Positions 45,046-53,277 of a DNA stretch of 64,000 nucleotides are shown here, one piece after another. A model generated the notes under the pieces. It ran no database searches. It was not told where the DNA came from and worked only from the letters and a program-made list of their open reading frames with translations. The translations under genes were made by a program, and so were the position numbers. Origin of the DNA: Pseudomonas fulva 12-X (GTDB lineage Bacteria; Pseudomonadota; Gammaproteobacteria; Pseudomonadales; Pseudomonadaceae); assembly GCF_000213805.1 (NCBI RefSeq), contig NC_015556.1, positions 1,984,001 to 2,048,000 on the forward strand. Reading direction: 5' to 3'. Numbering within the stretch: the stretch's first letter is position 1; each line of letters starts with the position of its first letter.

Positions 45046-45495
45046 ATGGCCGCACCTGCCCATCCGTTCTGGCAACACAAGACCCTCGATCAGCTCGACC
45101 ACCAGGAGTGGGAGTCGCTGTGCGACGGCTGCGGGCTGTGCTGCCTGCAGAAGCTGGAGGATGAGGACGACGGCGCGGTGTATTACACGCGCATCGCCTG
45201 CAAGCTGCTCGATCTGCAGACCTGCCGCTGCAGTGACTACCCGAACCGCAAGGCCTTCGTGCCCGACTGTATCCAGCTCACTCCGGCCCAGGCCGATCAG
45301 TTCCAGTGGCTGCCGCCAACCTGCGGCTACCGGCTGGTCAGCGAGGGCAAGGATCTGCCGGCCTGGCATCACTTGGTATGCGGCGACCCCGACGCCGTGC
45401 ACCGCGAGCGCATTTCCCAGGCAGGGCGCATGCTCAGTGAAAACGCCGTAGCCGAGGATGACTGGGAAGATCACCTGATCTTTCGCGCCGGCTGA
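45046..45495 (+). CDS. YcgN family cysteine cluster protein (UPF0260)
   Basis: This is a 149-residue protein with cysteine-rich metal-binding motifs: the [14 protein letters not shown] segment near residue 26, then a C in [19 protein letters not shown] and PDCIQL. These fit the YcgN/CxxCxxCC family, which may bind zinc or an iron-sulphur centre. The ATG at 45046 begins the family N-terminus (HPFWQHKTL). Function is unknown. It shares the neighbourhood rnd-ycgL-ycgN that is common in gammaproteobacteria. Confidence 0.88.
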   Translation: MAAPAHPFWQHKTLDQLDHQEWESLCDGCGLCCLQKLEDEDDGAVYYTRIACKLLDLQTCRCSDYPNRKAFVPDCIQLTPAQADQFQWLPPTCGYRLVSEGKDLPAWHHLVCGDPDAVHRERISQAGRMLSENAVAEDDWEDHLIFRAG

Positions 45496-45614
45496 GTGTC
45501 TGTGATGAGCCGTTAAGGCTCGTTTAAGCGCGCTGGTGTTTGATGACGCCGTTACGCATAGTCTTGTGTACTGATCCCCGTGACGTATCGCTTGTCCGTT
45601 CTGGAGTCTCCCGT

Positions 45615-46841
45615 ATGTCGATTCGCTGCCTGCTGCTGTCCGTTGTTCTGTTGAGTACCGGCACACCCTTGTGGGCCGCCGAAAAGGTCGATCTGGATTA
45701 CAAGGTCAAATTCCTGCCGCAGAGCGACGAGGCAGAAGTGAGCATCACCCTGGAAAAGGGTGAGCGTGTGCGCGGGCTGAATTTCAACCTTGGCGACGAA
45801 GGCTATTACAGCGACTTCAAGGCCGATGGCGAGTGGAAGCCCGAAGGTGATAACCGCGGCCTGTGGGTGCCCGGCAAGGGCAAGAGCACCCTGAGCTACA
45901 AGGTACGTGTCGATCATCCGCGCGGGGAAGGCCGTTTCGACGCGCGCATGACCGAGGACTGGGCACTGCTGCGCGGTGACGATTTGATTCCCAGCGCGGT
46001 ACTCAATCAGGTCGACGGTACCGATCTGGTCGCGCGCCTGGAGTTCGAGCTGCCCAAGGGCTGGCGCAGCGTCGAGACCGGCTGGCCGCGTGTCGGCAAG
46101 AACAAGTTCCGCATCGACAACCCGCAGCGCAAGTTCGACCGGCCCACTGGCTGGATCCTGGCTGGCAAGATCGGCACCCGCCGCGCCAAGCTCGGCGAAA
46201 CTCAGGTGACCATCGCCGCACCAGTGGGTGAGGGCATGCGCCGCATGGATGCGCTGACCCTGCTGACCTTCGTTTGGCCGGAAATGCAGGCGGTGTTCCC
46301 GCGCGATCCCGCCAAGCTCCTGGTGGTTGGCGCCGGTGACCCGATGTGGCGCGGTGGCCTGTCGGCGCCCAATTCGTATTTCATGCATGCCGACCGCCCG
46401 TTGGTCAGCGAGAACGGTACAAGCTCCCTGGTGCACGAACTGGTGCATGTGTTCAGCCGCATCAGTGACACCGACAAGAGCGACTGGATCAGCGAAGGCA
46501 TCGCCGAGTACTACGCCATCGAGGTGATGCGTCGCGCCGGTGGCCTGAGCGAAGACCGCTACCAGAAGGTTCGCGAGCATTTGATCAAGTGGAGCAAGCC
46601 GGTCAAGTCGCTGCGTACCGAGAACTCCACCGGGCCGGTCACCGCCCGTGCGGTGTTGTTGCTGCAGGAACTCGATCGCGAGATTCGCCAGGCCACCAAG
46701 GACGGCCAGCAGCGCTCTCTGGACGACGTTGCGCGCGGCCTGATGCGCCTGGATAAGGCCAGCACCAAGGACTTTATCGAGATCACCGAAAACGTCATGG
46801 GTCGCAGCTCCAAGGTGCTGGATACCCGGCTGCTGCGCTGA
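45615..46841 (+). CDS. Secreted gluzincin-like (M61-type) metallopeptidase
   Basis: This 408-residue protein has a signal peptide (MSIRCLLLSVVLLSTGTPLWA). The zinc motif HELVH lies at about residues 274-278 (SLVHELVHVFSR), with the third ligand probably E294 in WISEGIAEYYA, which is the HExxH plus downstream E pattern of gluzincins. The N-terminal half is strand-rich and resembles the beta domain in front of M1/M61 catalytic domains. The protein is likely periplasmic; its substrate is unknown. The ATG at 45615 is chosen because it begins the signal peptide. Confidence 0.8.
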   Translation: MSIRCLLLSVVLLSTGTPLWAAEKVDLDYKVKFLPQSDEAEVSITLEKGERVRGLNFNLGDEGYYSDFKADGEWKPEGDNRGLWVPGKGKSTLSYKVRVDHPRGEGRFDARMTEDWALLRGDDLIPSAVLNQVDGTDLVARLEFELPKGWRSVETGWPRVGKNKFRIDNPQRKFDRPTGWILAGKIGTRRAKLGETQVTIAAPVGEGMRRMDALTLLTFVWPEMQAVFPRDPAKLLVVGAGDPMWRGGLSAPNSYFMHADRPLVSENGTSSLVHELVHVFSRISDTDKSDWISEGIAEYYAIEVMRRAGGLSEDRYQKVREHLIKWSKPVKSLRTENSTGPVTARAVLLLQELDREIRQATKDGQQRSLDDVARGLMRLDKASTKDFIEITENVMGRSSKVLDTRLLR

Positions 46842-47230
46842 TCCTTTAGGCCACCGCGCAGATGATGCACGGTGGTCGATCCCTCCCCAGCCCTATGCAT
46901 GACCTCCGAACGCATAGGCGCTTCTGCTCTTGAAACGTCGTGTTCCCTGGATCTGCATCTCAGCGCGCTGAGAAGCTGTGGCTTCGGTTCCTGTGTTAAA
47001 GCCCACATATCTCTTAATGTATCTATTTTTTTGATATTTATTTTCGTGCCTGAAATGCCCGATATACTGTCGTTTAAAACACGTTTAAACGGTTAAAGAC
47101 TTTTATTTACAGTTGCTTATATAGATATCAATGAAGTCGATCTTTACTATTTGCGCGATCGAGTTTTTGATCAAATTTTCTTGAGTAACATGAGCTCCAT
47201 ACCCACCTACTTCCTCCCAAGGAGCTCACC
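46842..47230. other. AT-rich intergenic region ahead of the repeat-protein gene
   Basis: No gene is supported here. From about 46990 the DNA is strongly AT-rich; a hand count of row 47101-47160 gives 18 G/C of 60. A perfect 16-bp palindrome TCTCAGCGCGCTGAGA lies at 46958-46973. An inverted repeat with arms CGTTTAAA/TTTAAACG and a 5-bp spacer is at 47071-47091. AAGGAG sits at 47219-47224 before the ATG. Confidence 0.65.
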
Positions 47231-47770
47231 ATGAAAACTGAATTTATCGCCAGCCTGTTCATCGCCACCCTTGCCAGCGCTGCATTTGCACTGCCCCAAG
47301 GCCCGGTAGACGCCAACACTTCGCACTCGATCAGCACTCAGAAAGTGGCCGAAGATGGTTACAAGCGCACCGGCGGCAAGATCGCTGAAAATGGTTTCGA
47401 GCGTGCTGGCGGCAAGCTGGTCGCTGAAGATGGCTACAGCCGCACTGGCGGCAAAATCGCCGAGAGCGGTTACGAGCGTGTTGGCGGCAAGCTGGTCGCT
47501 GAAGATGGCTACAGCCGCACTGGCGGCAAAATCGCCGAGAGCGGTTACGAGCGTGTTGGCGGCAAGCTGGTCGCTGAAGATGGCTACGAGCGCACTGGCG
47601 GCAAGATTGCCGAAAGCGGTTACGAGCATGTCGGCGGCAAACTGGTCGCTGAAGACGGCTATGAGCGTACCGGTGGCAAGATCGCTGAAAATGGTTTCGA
47701 GCGTGTCGGCGGCAAACTGGTTGCCGAAGATGGTTACAGCCGCACCGGTGGCAAGGCCGAAATGTCCTGA
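47231..47770 (+). CDS. Secreted tandem-repeat protein
   Basis: This is a 179-residue protein with a cleavable signal peptide (about residues 1-20, ending ASAAFA). After a linker, residues 38-175 consist of eleven alternating repeats: six of 13 residues (LVAEDGYxRTGGK) and five of 12 residues (IAExGYERVGGK), a 25-residue higher-order period. The protein is hydrophilic, with Lys/Arg and Glu/Asp balanced, and contains no cysteine. I recognise no family; a surface or periplasmic structural or binding role is plausible but not shown. A terminator follows immediately. Confidence 0.8.
   Translation: MKTEFIASLFIATLASAAFALPQGPVDANTSHSISTQKVAEDGYKRTGGKIAENGFERAGGKLVAEDGYSRTGGKIAESGYERVGGKLVAEDGYSRTGGKIAESGYERVGGKLVAEDGYERTGGKIAESGYEHVGGKLVAEDGYERTGGKIAENGFERVGGKLVAEDGYSRTGGKAEMS
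47342..47755 (+). repeat. Coding tandem repeat, 75-bp period, about 5.5 copies
   Basis: The DNA encoding the 25-residue unit is repeated head to tail. The copies at 47417-47491 and 47492-47566 are identical over all 75 bases, and the others differ at scattered positions. Such identity points to recent duplication or gene conversion. Confidence 0.85.
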
Positions 47771-47787
47771 TCGGTCAGCCCCGAAAC

Positions 47788-47818
47788 AAAGCCCGGCATC
47801 GTCCGGGCTTTATTTTGT
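47788..47818 (+). terminator. Rho-independent terminator of the repeat-protein gene
   Basis: An AAAGCCCGG / CCGGGCTTT stem is followed by ATTTTGT. It is nearly symmetric and may also serve the convergent methyltransferase gene. Confidence 0.85.
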
Positions 47819-47825
47819 CTGCAAT

Positions 47826-48293
47826 TCAGTACTTGGCGCCGGTGCGGGTGTTATTACCTTTTGCCAGGCGGTCGTAGAGCACCACGTTGACCGTGGCCGC
47901 CAGGTTCATGCAGCCCTCGGTGGGTATGTATATCACTTCCTCGCACCAGTCGCGGATGCTCTTGTCGAGCGAGCCGTCTTCGGGGCCGAAGATGTAGAAG
48001 GCGCGATCCGGATGGGTGTAGGTGGGCAGGGGCCGTGCGCCGTCGACCAGTTCCACGGCGACCGGCGTGCAGCCCAGGGGAATGACTTTCTGCAGGTCAT
48101 CGATGCCGATCAGCGGAATATCCAGGTGCACACGCTTGGTGTCGGTGACGAAGTCGCGGGCGCGCTCGTAGCGTTTGCCGGTGTAGAAGACCGACGCCAC
48201 GCCGTAGCAGCCGGCGGCGCGCATCACGGCGCCGACGTTTTCCGGCGATTTCGGATTGTAGAGACCGATGCAGCTGTATCGTTTGTTGCCCAC
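47826..48293 (-). CDS. TrmH/SpoU family RNA 2'-O-methyltransferase
   Basis: This compact SPOUT methyltransferase of 155 residues lacks the N-terminal substrate-binding domain of larger SpoU proteins. LYNPKSPENVGAVMRAAGCYG is motif 1 with the conserved asparagine and arginine, AFYIFGPEDGSLDKS contains the SAM-binding glutamate motif, and IPTEGCMNLAATVNVVLYDRL is motif 3. The size resembles TrmL-type tRNA methylases, but the target cannot be read from sequence. It is followed upstream by the HNH gene on the same strand. Confidence 0.9.
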   Translation of the reverse strand: MGNKRYSCIGLYNPKSPENVGAVMRAAGCYGVASVFYTGKRYERARDFVTDTKRVHLDIPLIGIDDLQKVIPLGCTPVAVELVDGARPLPTYTHPDRAFYIFGPEDGSLDKSIRDWCEEVIYIPTEGCMNLAATVNVVLYDRLAKGNNTRTGAKY

Positions 48294-48350
48294 AGATCAG
48301 GCCTCGAGAAAAGGGCCGGCATTATACGGTCTGTGGGCTTTATGCGCTGC

Positions 48351-48719
48351 TCAGGACTTTTTCTGCAGCAGCTCGGCCAGGTTGGCGAACGCCTTGTGGG
48401 TGGTCTTCGGGCCGGTCTGGCTGGCCGTGGAGCCTTCACTGAAATACTGCTGGTCGGTGTAGCGCGCGTGTTCGTTGTCGTGACAGAACAGGCAAAGCAG
48501 TTCCCAGTTGGAACCGTCCTGAGGGTTGTTGTCGTGGTTGTGGTCACGGTGGTGCACGGTCAGCTCGCTCAGGCGTTTGCCAGAGAATTCGCGGGCGCAG
48601 CGGCCACAGACGTGGGGGTACATGCGCAGCGCCTTGTCACGGTAGCCTTCTTCACGGTTGCGCTGGGCTTCGGCGAGAATGCGGTCGAGCTTGGAGGTCG
48701 GTGTGGTCGGGCTGCTCAT
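48351..48719 (-). CDS. YajD family HNH nuclease-like protein
   Basis: This 122-residue protein has a zinc-bound HNH fold: CGRC ... LTVHHRDHNHDNNPQDGSNW ... LLCLFCHDNEH, with two CxxC pairs framing the HHxDHNHxN catalytic segment. The YajD family is widespread and its natural role is unknown. The ATG at 48719 begins the family N-terminus; the longer frame from 48851 has no support. It lies 57 bp upstream of the methyltransferase gene, same strand. Confidence 0.9.
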   Translation of the reverse strand: MSSPTTPTSKLDRILAEAQRNREEGYRDKALRMYPHVCGRCAREFSGKRLSELTVHHRDHNHDNNPQDGSNWELLCLFCHDNEHARYTDQQYFSEGSTASQTGPKTTHKAFANLAELLQKKS

Positions 48720-48835
48720 GATCGTTCCTGGCTGGCGTTTGCCGCAGTATATAGCCAGGGCCGTGCAATCAGTCTGCACTTTCCGTCGGCGGCCAATGCC
48801 CAACGCAGCACGTTCCACTTTTTGGAGTACAGACC

Positions 48836-49099
48836 ATGCGCACCCCGTCACTCGTGCTGATCAGCTTGCTGTCGATGGCCGGCATTGCCCAGGCGCAGCA
48901 GCCTCAGTCGGCACCGCCCGAGCCGGCTGGCGCCATTCAGACGCCGCAGGTTCCGGAGCCTTCCAAGGTCGACCCCGATACCCCGCCGGTGATTCGTGAC
49001 GGGCGCGACAACGACGACTCAACCGAAGCTGCCGATGACGCTTCCGAGGATCAGCAGGAGCTGATCCCCGAGCAGCCGGGCGAGCAGGTTCCGGACTAA
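48836..49099 (+). CDS. Small exported acidic proline-rich protein
   Basis: This 87-residue protein has a signal peptide (MRTPSLVLISLLSMAGIAQA) followed by a mature part that is almost entirely Pro, Glu, Asp, Gln and Ala, with no predicted fold. It is probably an intrinsically disordered periplasmic protein. TTTGGAG lies upstream. I recognise no family, and conservation in pseudomonads is a guess. It converges with the oligopeptidase gene, with 21 bp between them. Confidence 0.6.
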   Translation: MRTPSLVLISLLSMAGIAQAQQPQSAPPEPAGAIQTPQVPEPSKVDPDTPPVIRDGRDNDDSTEAADDASEDQQELIPEQPGEQVPD

Positions 49100-49120
49100 T
49101 GCTGCACGGGGCGACGCCCC

Positions 49121-51160
49121 CTATCGGCCTGCCGCGTGCAGGCCGAGCACCTTGAAGATGAAGGCGTATTCCAGGGCCACATCGCGGATCGCCTGGTAGC
49201 GGCCGCTCATGCCGCCGTGGCCGGCTTCCAGGTCGGTCTTGAGCAGCAGCAGGTTGTCGTCGGTCTTCAGCTCGCGCAGCCGCGCCACCCATTTGGCGGC
49301 TTCCCAGTACTGCACGCGGCTGTCGTTGTAGCCGGCCACGGCGAGGATCGCCGGATAGCGCTGCACCTGCACGTTCTCGTAAGGCGCGTAGCCCTTGATT
49401 CGCGCATGCACCTCGGGCTCGTTGGGGTCGCCCCATTCATCGTACTCGGTGACGGTCAGCGGCAGCTCCGGATTGAGCATGGTATTGAGCACGTCGACGA
49501 AGGGCACTTCGGCGATGGCGGCGGCGAACAGCTCCGGGCGCTGGTTGAGTGTGGCGCCGATCAGCAGGCCGCCGGCGCTGCCGCCGCTGATCACCAGCTG
49601 CGAGGCGCTGGTGAAGTCCTTGGCGATCAGGTGTTCGGCGCAGGCGATGAAATCGCTGAAGCTGTTTTGCTTGTGGGCGAGTTTGCCAGCGCGATACCAA
49701 GCTTCGCCCAGTTCACCGCCACCGCGCACATGGGCGATGGCGAACACCACGCCTCGGTCGAGCAGGCTCAGGCGTGCATGGGAAAACCAGGGGTCGAGGC
49801 TTTCGCCGTAGGCGCCGTAACCGTACAGATAGAGCGGCGCCGCCTGGCCCAGAGCGTCACGGCGCGCCACCAGACTGATCGGCACCTGGGTGCCGTCCGG
49901 TGCGGTCGCCCATAGACGCTGGCTCAGGTAATCGTCGGCATCGAAGTCGCCAAGCACCGGTGTTTCCTTGAGCACCTTCTGGGTGCCGTCGGCCAGGTTC
50001 AGCTCGCGGATCTGCGCCGGGCGATTGAGCGCCTCGTAGCGCAGGCGAATTACCGGGCTGGTGAACGCCAGGTTGTCCTGTACGTACAGGCTGTAAGCCG
50101 CATCCGGCAGGCTGACCCGGTAGCCGGTAATGCCCTTGGGACGTACCTCGATCACCGGCAAGCCGCCTTCGCGTAGGCTGAGTACCAGCGCCGACTCCGC
50201 CAGGCTGACGCCTTCGAGCATGACCTGTTCGTCATGCGCCACCAGTTCCTGCCAGTGAGGCCGGCTGGGCTGCTCGGGCGTTGCGCTGTATAGCGCGAAG
50301 TTGATGCCGCTCTGGTTGCTGCGAATCAGCCAGGCCCACTGGCCGTCCAGCTTGCCGTGGTCGGCGTAGTACTCGTGGCCTTCTTCACGCGGCGCCAGGC
50401 ACTGAAAAGGTTGCTCGGGGGTGTCGGCGTCGACAATCCAGCACTCCGTTGTGGTCTTACTGCCCAGCAGCATTACCAGCTGGCGCTCCGAGCTGCTGCG
50501 ATAACAGCTGAGAAAGAAGCGCTCGTCGGCTTCGTGGAAAACCTTGGTGTTACGGGCCTCGCCAAAGCGGAAGCGATGCAGGGTGGCGGGGCGATGAGTG
50601 TCGTCCAGCTCGCCGTAGAACAGGGTCTGGCTGTCGTTGGCCCAAGTCATGCTGCCATCGCAGTTCTCGAACGGCAGCTCGGTGATTGCGCCGCTAGCCA
50701 GCTCCTTGACGAACAGCCGATAGATCTCGTCGCCGCTGGTGTCCAGGCTGTAGGCCAGGCGCTGCTGGTCCGGGCTGATGCTGAAGGCGCCGAGGGAAAG
50801 AAAACCGCCCGCGGCAATCTCGTTGGGGTCCAGCAGCAATTGCTCGGTGTTTTCATCGATGGCCAAACCGCCGTTAGCCGGGCGAGGGCAGCGATAGTGA
50901 CGTGGGTACTCGTCGCCTGCGGTGGTGCGCTGGTAATAGAGGTAGTCGCCCCATGGGGTGGGCAGCGACAGGTCGGTTTCGCGGATGCGTGCCTTGATTT
51001 CCTGGAACAGCTGCTCGCGCAGTGGCAGGTCGTCGAGCTGGCTTTCCAGGTAGGCGTTCTCGGCGCGCAGGTGTTCCAGTACCTCGTCGCTGTCACGCGC
51101 CTCGAGCCAGTTATAAGGGTCGGCGCCAGAGGCCTTGCGGGCGATGGGGGCGGTGATCAT
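49121..51160 (-). CDS. ptrB: Oligopeptidase B-type S9 family serine peptidase
   Basis: This is a 679-residue prolyl-oligopeptidase-family enzyme with an N-terminal seven-blade propeller and a C-terminal alpha/beta-hydrolase domain. The catalytic serine is in VISGGSAGGLLIG (about 526), the aspartate in VAGYNDSRVQYWEAAKW and the histidine in LEAGHGGMSGRY (about 650). Oligopeptidase B cleaves after basic residues in small peptides in the cytoplasm. The ATG at 51160 is chosen because the family start (MITAPIARK) is there; an upstream in-frame ATG at 51202 adds 14 unsupported residues. Confidence 0.93.
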   Translation of the reverse strand: MITAPIARKASGADPYNWLEARDSDEVLEHLRAENAYLESQLDDLPLREQLFQEIKARIRETDLSLPTPWGDYLYYQRTTAGDEYPRHYRCPRPANGGLAIDENTEQLLLDPNEIAAGGFLSLGAFSISPDQQRLAYSLDTSGDEIYRLFVKELASGAITELPFENCDGSMTWANDSQTLFYGELDDTHRPATLHRFRFGEARNTKVFHEADERFFLSCYRSSSERQLVMLLGSKTTTECWIVDADTPEQPFQCLAPREEGHEYYADHGKLDGQWAWLIRSNQSGINFALYSATPEQPSRPHWQELVAHDEQVMLEGVSLAESALVLSLREGGLPVIEVRPKGITGYRVSLPDAAYSLYVQDNLAFTSPVIRLRYEALNRPAQIRELNLADGTQKVLKETPVLGDFDADDYLSQRLWATAPDGTQVPISLVARRDALGQAAPLYLYGYGAYGESLDPWFSHARLSLLDRGVVFAIAHVRGGGELGEAWYRAGKLAHKQNSFSDFIACAEHLIAKDFTSASQLVISGGSAGGLLIGATLNQRPELFAAAIAEVPFVDVLNTMLNPELPLTVTEYDEWGDPNEPEVHARIKGYAPYENVQVQRYPAILAVAGYNDSRVQYWEAAKWVARLRELKTDDNLLLLKTDLEAGHGGMSGRYQAIRDVALEYAFIFKVLGLHAAGR

Positions 51161-51347
51161 GAATGTCTCCAGAGCGCGGGGCGACTTCGGGGGCGTTTCC
51201 AAAAACTGCTGCGACTGGTTTTTAGAAAGGCCGCGAAGGCGCCGAACCGGGTAAAAGCCGTTATCATAAGCGCCTTTATCGCCTGGCGGCCGTGCAATTG
51301 CCCTGCCGCCCGCGTGAGCCCAGTCAAGCTAGGGAAACATCGCCCTC

Positions 51348-51821
51348 ATGATCGAAAACGACTATCTCCTCGCCTGGGGTGCCTATACGATTGCCGCACT
51401 GGGCTGCCTGCTGGTGTGGTTCAAGCTGACCAGCTGGATGTGGCGCTACTTGCGCGAGCCGCTGCGCGTGCTGGTGGCGATCCTGCTGTTCTGCCCGACC
51501 ATCGTCGACCCGGCCAAGGATCTGTTCGCCCCGGCCGTGGCCATCGTTGCCCTCGACCTGCTGTTCAAGATCGGCAGCAATGCCTGGCGCGCGGTGGCGG
51601 ATCTGGCCATGTACGGGATGATCGCCTTCGCCGTCTATCTGGTGTTCGTGGCCATTCGCTGGCCGTTCCTGAGCCGCGCCAAGGCGCGCAAGGCGGCGCG
51701 TGAAGAGGAGCAGGGCGAAGACAGCGATCTGACCCTGCGCGAGCGCCTACAGCAGGAGCAGGAGCCGACCTATTCGGCGCCACGTGGCGGCCGCGGCGCA
51801 CGCGTCGAGCCGCGTTTGTAA
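51348..51821 (+). CDS. Conserved membrane protein of unknown function
   Basis: This 157-residue protein has four hydrophobic segments (about residues 8-26, 38-55, 58-75, 88-108) followed by a basic/acidic cytoplasmic tail with RAKARKAAREEEQGED. I recall similar proteins in Pseudomonas annotated loosely as MFS, but it is far too short and lacks MFS motifs. It lies between the oligopeptidase and a glutamine-amidotransferase gene and may be co-transcribed with the latter (gap 24 bp). Confidence 0.7.
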   Translation: MIENDYLLAWGAYTIAALGCLLVWFKLTSWMWRYLREPLRVLVAILLFCPTIVDPAKDLFAPAVAIVALDLLFKIGSNAWRAVADLAMYGMIAFAVYLVFVAIRWPFLSRAKARKAAREEEQGEDSDLTLRERLQQEQEPTYSAPRGGRGARVEPRL

Positions 51822-51845
51822 GCCTGATCAGTCGGGAGCCCCACC

Positions 51846-52622
51846 ATGTGTGAACTGCTCGGCATGAGCGCCAACGTCCCTACCGATATCGTTTTCAGCT
51901 TTACCGGGCTGATGCAGCGGGGCGGGCGTACCGGGCCGCATCGCGATGGCTGGGGTATCGGCTTCTATGAAGGGCGTGGCCTGCGCCTGTTCCAGGATCC
52001 GCGGGCGAGCAGCGAGTCGGAGGTGGCGCAGCTGGTTCAGCGTTACCCGATCAAGAGCGAAGTGGTGATCGGCCATATCCGCCAGGCCAACGTCGGCCGG
52101 GTGTGCCTGGCCAACACCCATCCCTTCGTGCGTGAGCTGTGGGGACGCAACTGGTGCTTCGCCCATAACGGTCAACTGGCCGACTTCCGCCCGGCTCTGA
52201 GCTTCTACCGTGCGGTGGGCGACACCGACAGCGAGTCGGCCTTCTGCGACTTGCTCAACCGCATTCGTACCGCCTTCCCGGAAGCCGTGCCGGTCGAGGT
52301 GTTGTTGCCTGAACTTGTCGCGGCCTGCGCGGCCTATCGACAGCATGGCGTTTTCAACTGCCTGCTCAGCGATGGCGACTGGCTGTTCAGCTTCTGCTCC
52401 ACCAAGCTGGCGCACATCACCCGGCGCGCACCCTTCGGCCCTGCGCACCTGCGTGACGCTGACATGAGCGTGGATTTTCACGCCGAAACCACGCCCGATG
52501 ACGTGGTCTCGGTGCTGGCCACCGAGCCGTTGACCGACAACGAAGCCTGGTCGGTCTACCAGCCGGGTGAATGGCGTTTGTGGCGCGCGGGCGAGTGCAT
52601 CGCCCAGGGCCTGAGCAACTGA
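51846..52622 (+). CDS. Class II glutamine amidotransferase (YafJ type)
   Basis: This 258-residue protein of the N-terminal-nucleophile amidotransferase family starts MCELLGMSANVPTDI, where the cysteine at position 2 becomes the nucleophile after methionine removal. GPHRDGWGIGFYEGRGLRLF and HIRQANVGRVCLANTHPF are the glutamine-binding loops, and NWCFAHNGQL is conserved. YafJ-type enzymes are thought to be glutamine hydrolases with an unidentified acceptor. AGTCGGGAG lies upstream of the ATG. Confidence 0.92.
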   Translation: MCELLGMSANVPTDIVFSFTGLMQRGGRTGPHRDGWGIGFYEGRGLRLFQDPRASSESEVAQLVQRYPIKSEVVIGHIRQANVGRVCLANTHPFVRELWGRNWCFAHNGQLADFRPALSFYRAVGDTDSESAFCDLLNRIRTAFPEAVPVEVLLPELVAACAAYRQHGVFNCLLSDGDWLFSFCSTKLAHITRRAPFGPAHLRDADMSVDFHAETTPDDVVSVLATEPLTDNEAWSVYQPGEWRLWRAGECIAQGLSN

Positions 52623-52656
52623 CAGATGTCCCGCGTGGCGGGGCCGCGGGGGAAGG

Positions 52657-53190
52657 ATGATTCGAAGCTATCTGCGTCTGGCGTTGTTCGCCCTGGGGCT
52701 GCTCCTGGGCGTTCAGGTGCCCGGTTTCATCGATGACTACGCCAAACGCGTCGAAGCCCACCGCCTTGAATCCGAGCAGAGCCTGAGCGGCTTTCGCGAT
52801 ACTGCCCAGCGCTTCTTCGATGGCGACCTGCAGCGGCTGGTCGGCCATTACCGCAACAGCAGCGACCCGGTGATGCAGAGCGATGCACGTAGCGTCGGCC
52901 TGCTGGTCGAGCGTTCGGCACTGCTGGAACAGGAATCGCTGGCCATGCAGGGGGCCTGGTACCGGCAGGTCTGGCACCTGGCGACCGCGGCCGACGCGCA
53001 GTTGCTAGCGGAAACCCGCGCCGCCTATCGCTATCAGGTGCTGCTGGCGCCTGAAGCAATCGCCTGGGGCATCGCCTGCGCGCTGTTCCTGGCCTGGGTG
53101 GTGGAGAGCATTGTGCTGTTGCTGGTTCTGCCGTTTCGTCGCCGCGAACGCCGCAGCCTGCCCGAGCGGCAGACACCGCGCATGCGCTGA
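52657..53190 (+). CDS. DUF2937 family membrane protein
   Basis: This 177-residue protein has an N-terminal membrane segment (LRLALFALGLLLGVQVPGF), a charged helical middle region of about 110 residues (HRLESEQSLSGFRDTAQRFF) and a C-terminal pair of hydrophobic stretches (AIAWGIACALFLAWVVESIVLLLVL) followed by a basic tail. That architecture and sequence match DUF2937, a family without known function. GGAAGG precedes the ATG. It follows the amidotransferase gene by 34 bp. Confidence 0.82.
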   Translation: MIRSYLRLALFALGLLLGVQVPGFIDDYAKRVEAHRLESEQSLSGFRDTAQRFFDGDLQRLVGHYRNSSDPVMQSDARSVGLLVERSALLEQESLAMQGAWYRQVWHLATAADAQLLAETRAAYRYQVLLAPEAIAWGIACALFLAWVVESIVLLLVLPFRRRERRSLPERQTPRMR

Positions 53191-53196
53191 GTCATA

Positions 53197-53268
53197 TAGC
53201 CTGGGTTGAGCGAAGCGATACCCAGGTTGCCCATTTCCCGGGTGTCGCTGCGCTCGACCCGGGCTACA
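53197..53268. repeat. Pair of inverted REP-like units (BIME-like)
   Basis: TAGCCTGGGTTGAGCGAAGC... closes on ACCCAGG, followed after 12 bp by the opposite-orientation unit CCCGGGTGTCGCTGCG... closing on ACCCGGGCTA. Each unit is itself a palindrome and both match the unit at 10921-10953. They lie between convergent genes. Confidence 0.75.
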
Positions 53269-53277
53269 GATGCGCAA

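Noticed and set aside
47207..47629. 140-codon antisense frame through the repeat gene
   Set aside because: It is open only because the repeat unit is stop-free in this phase; low-complexity product without ribosome site.
47355..48860. 501-codon plus-strand frame through the repeat gene and two minus-strand genes
   Set aside because: The tandem repeat lacks stops in this phase by periodicity, and the rest is antisense to the TrmH-type and HNH genes. No signal or similarity.
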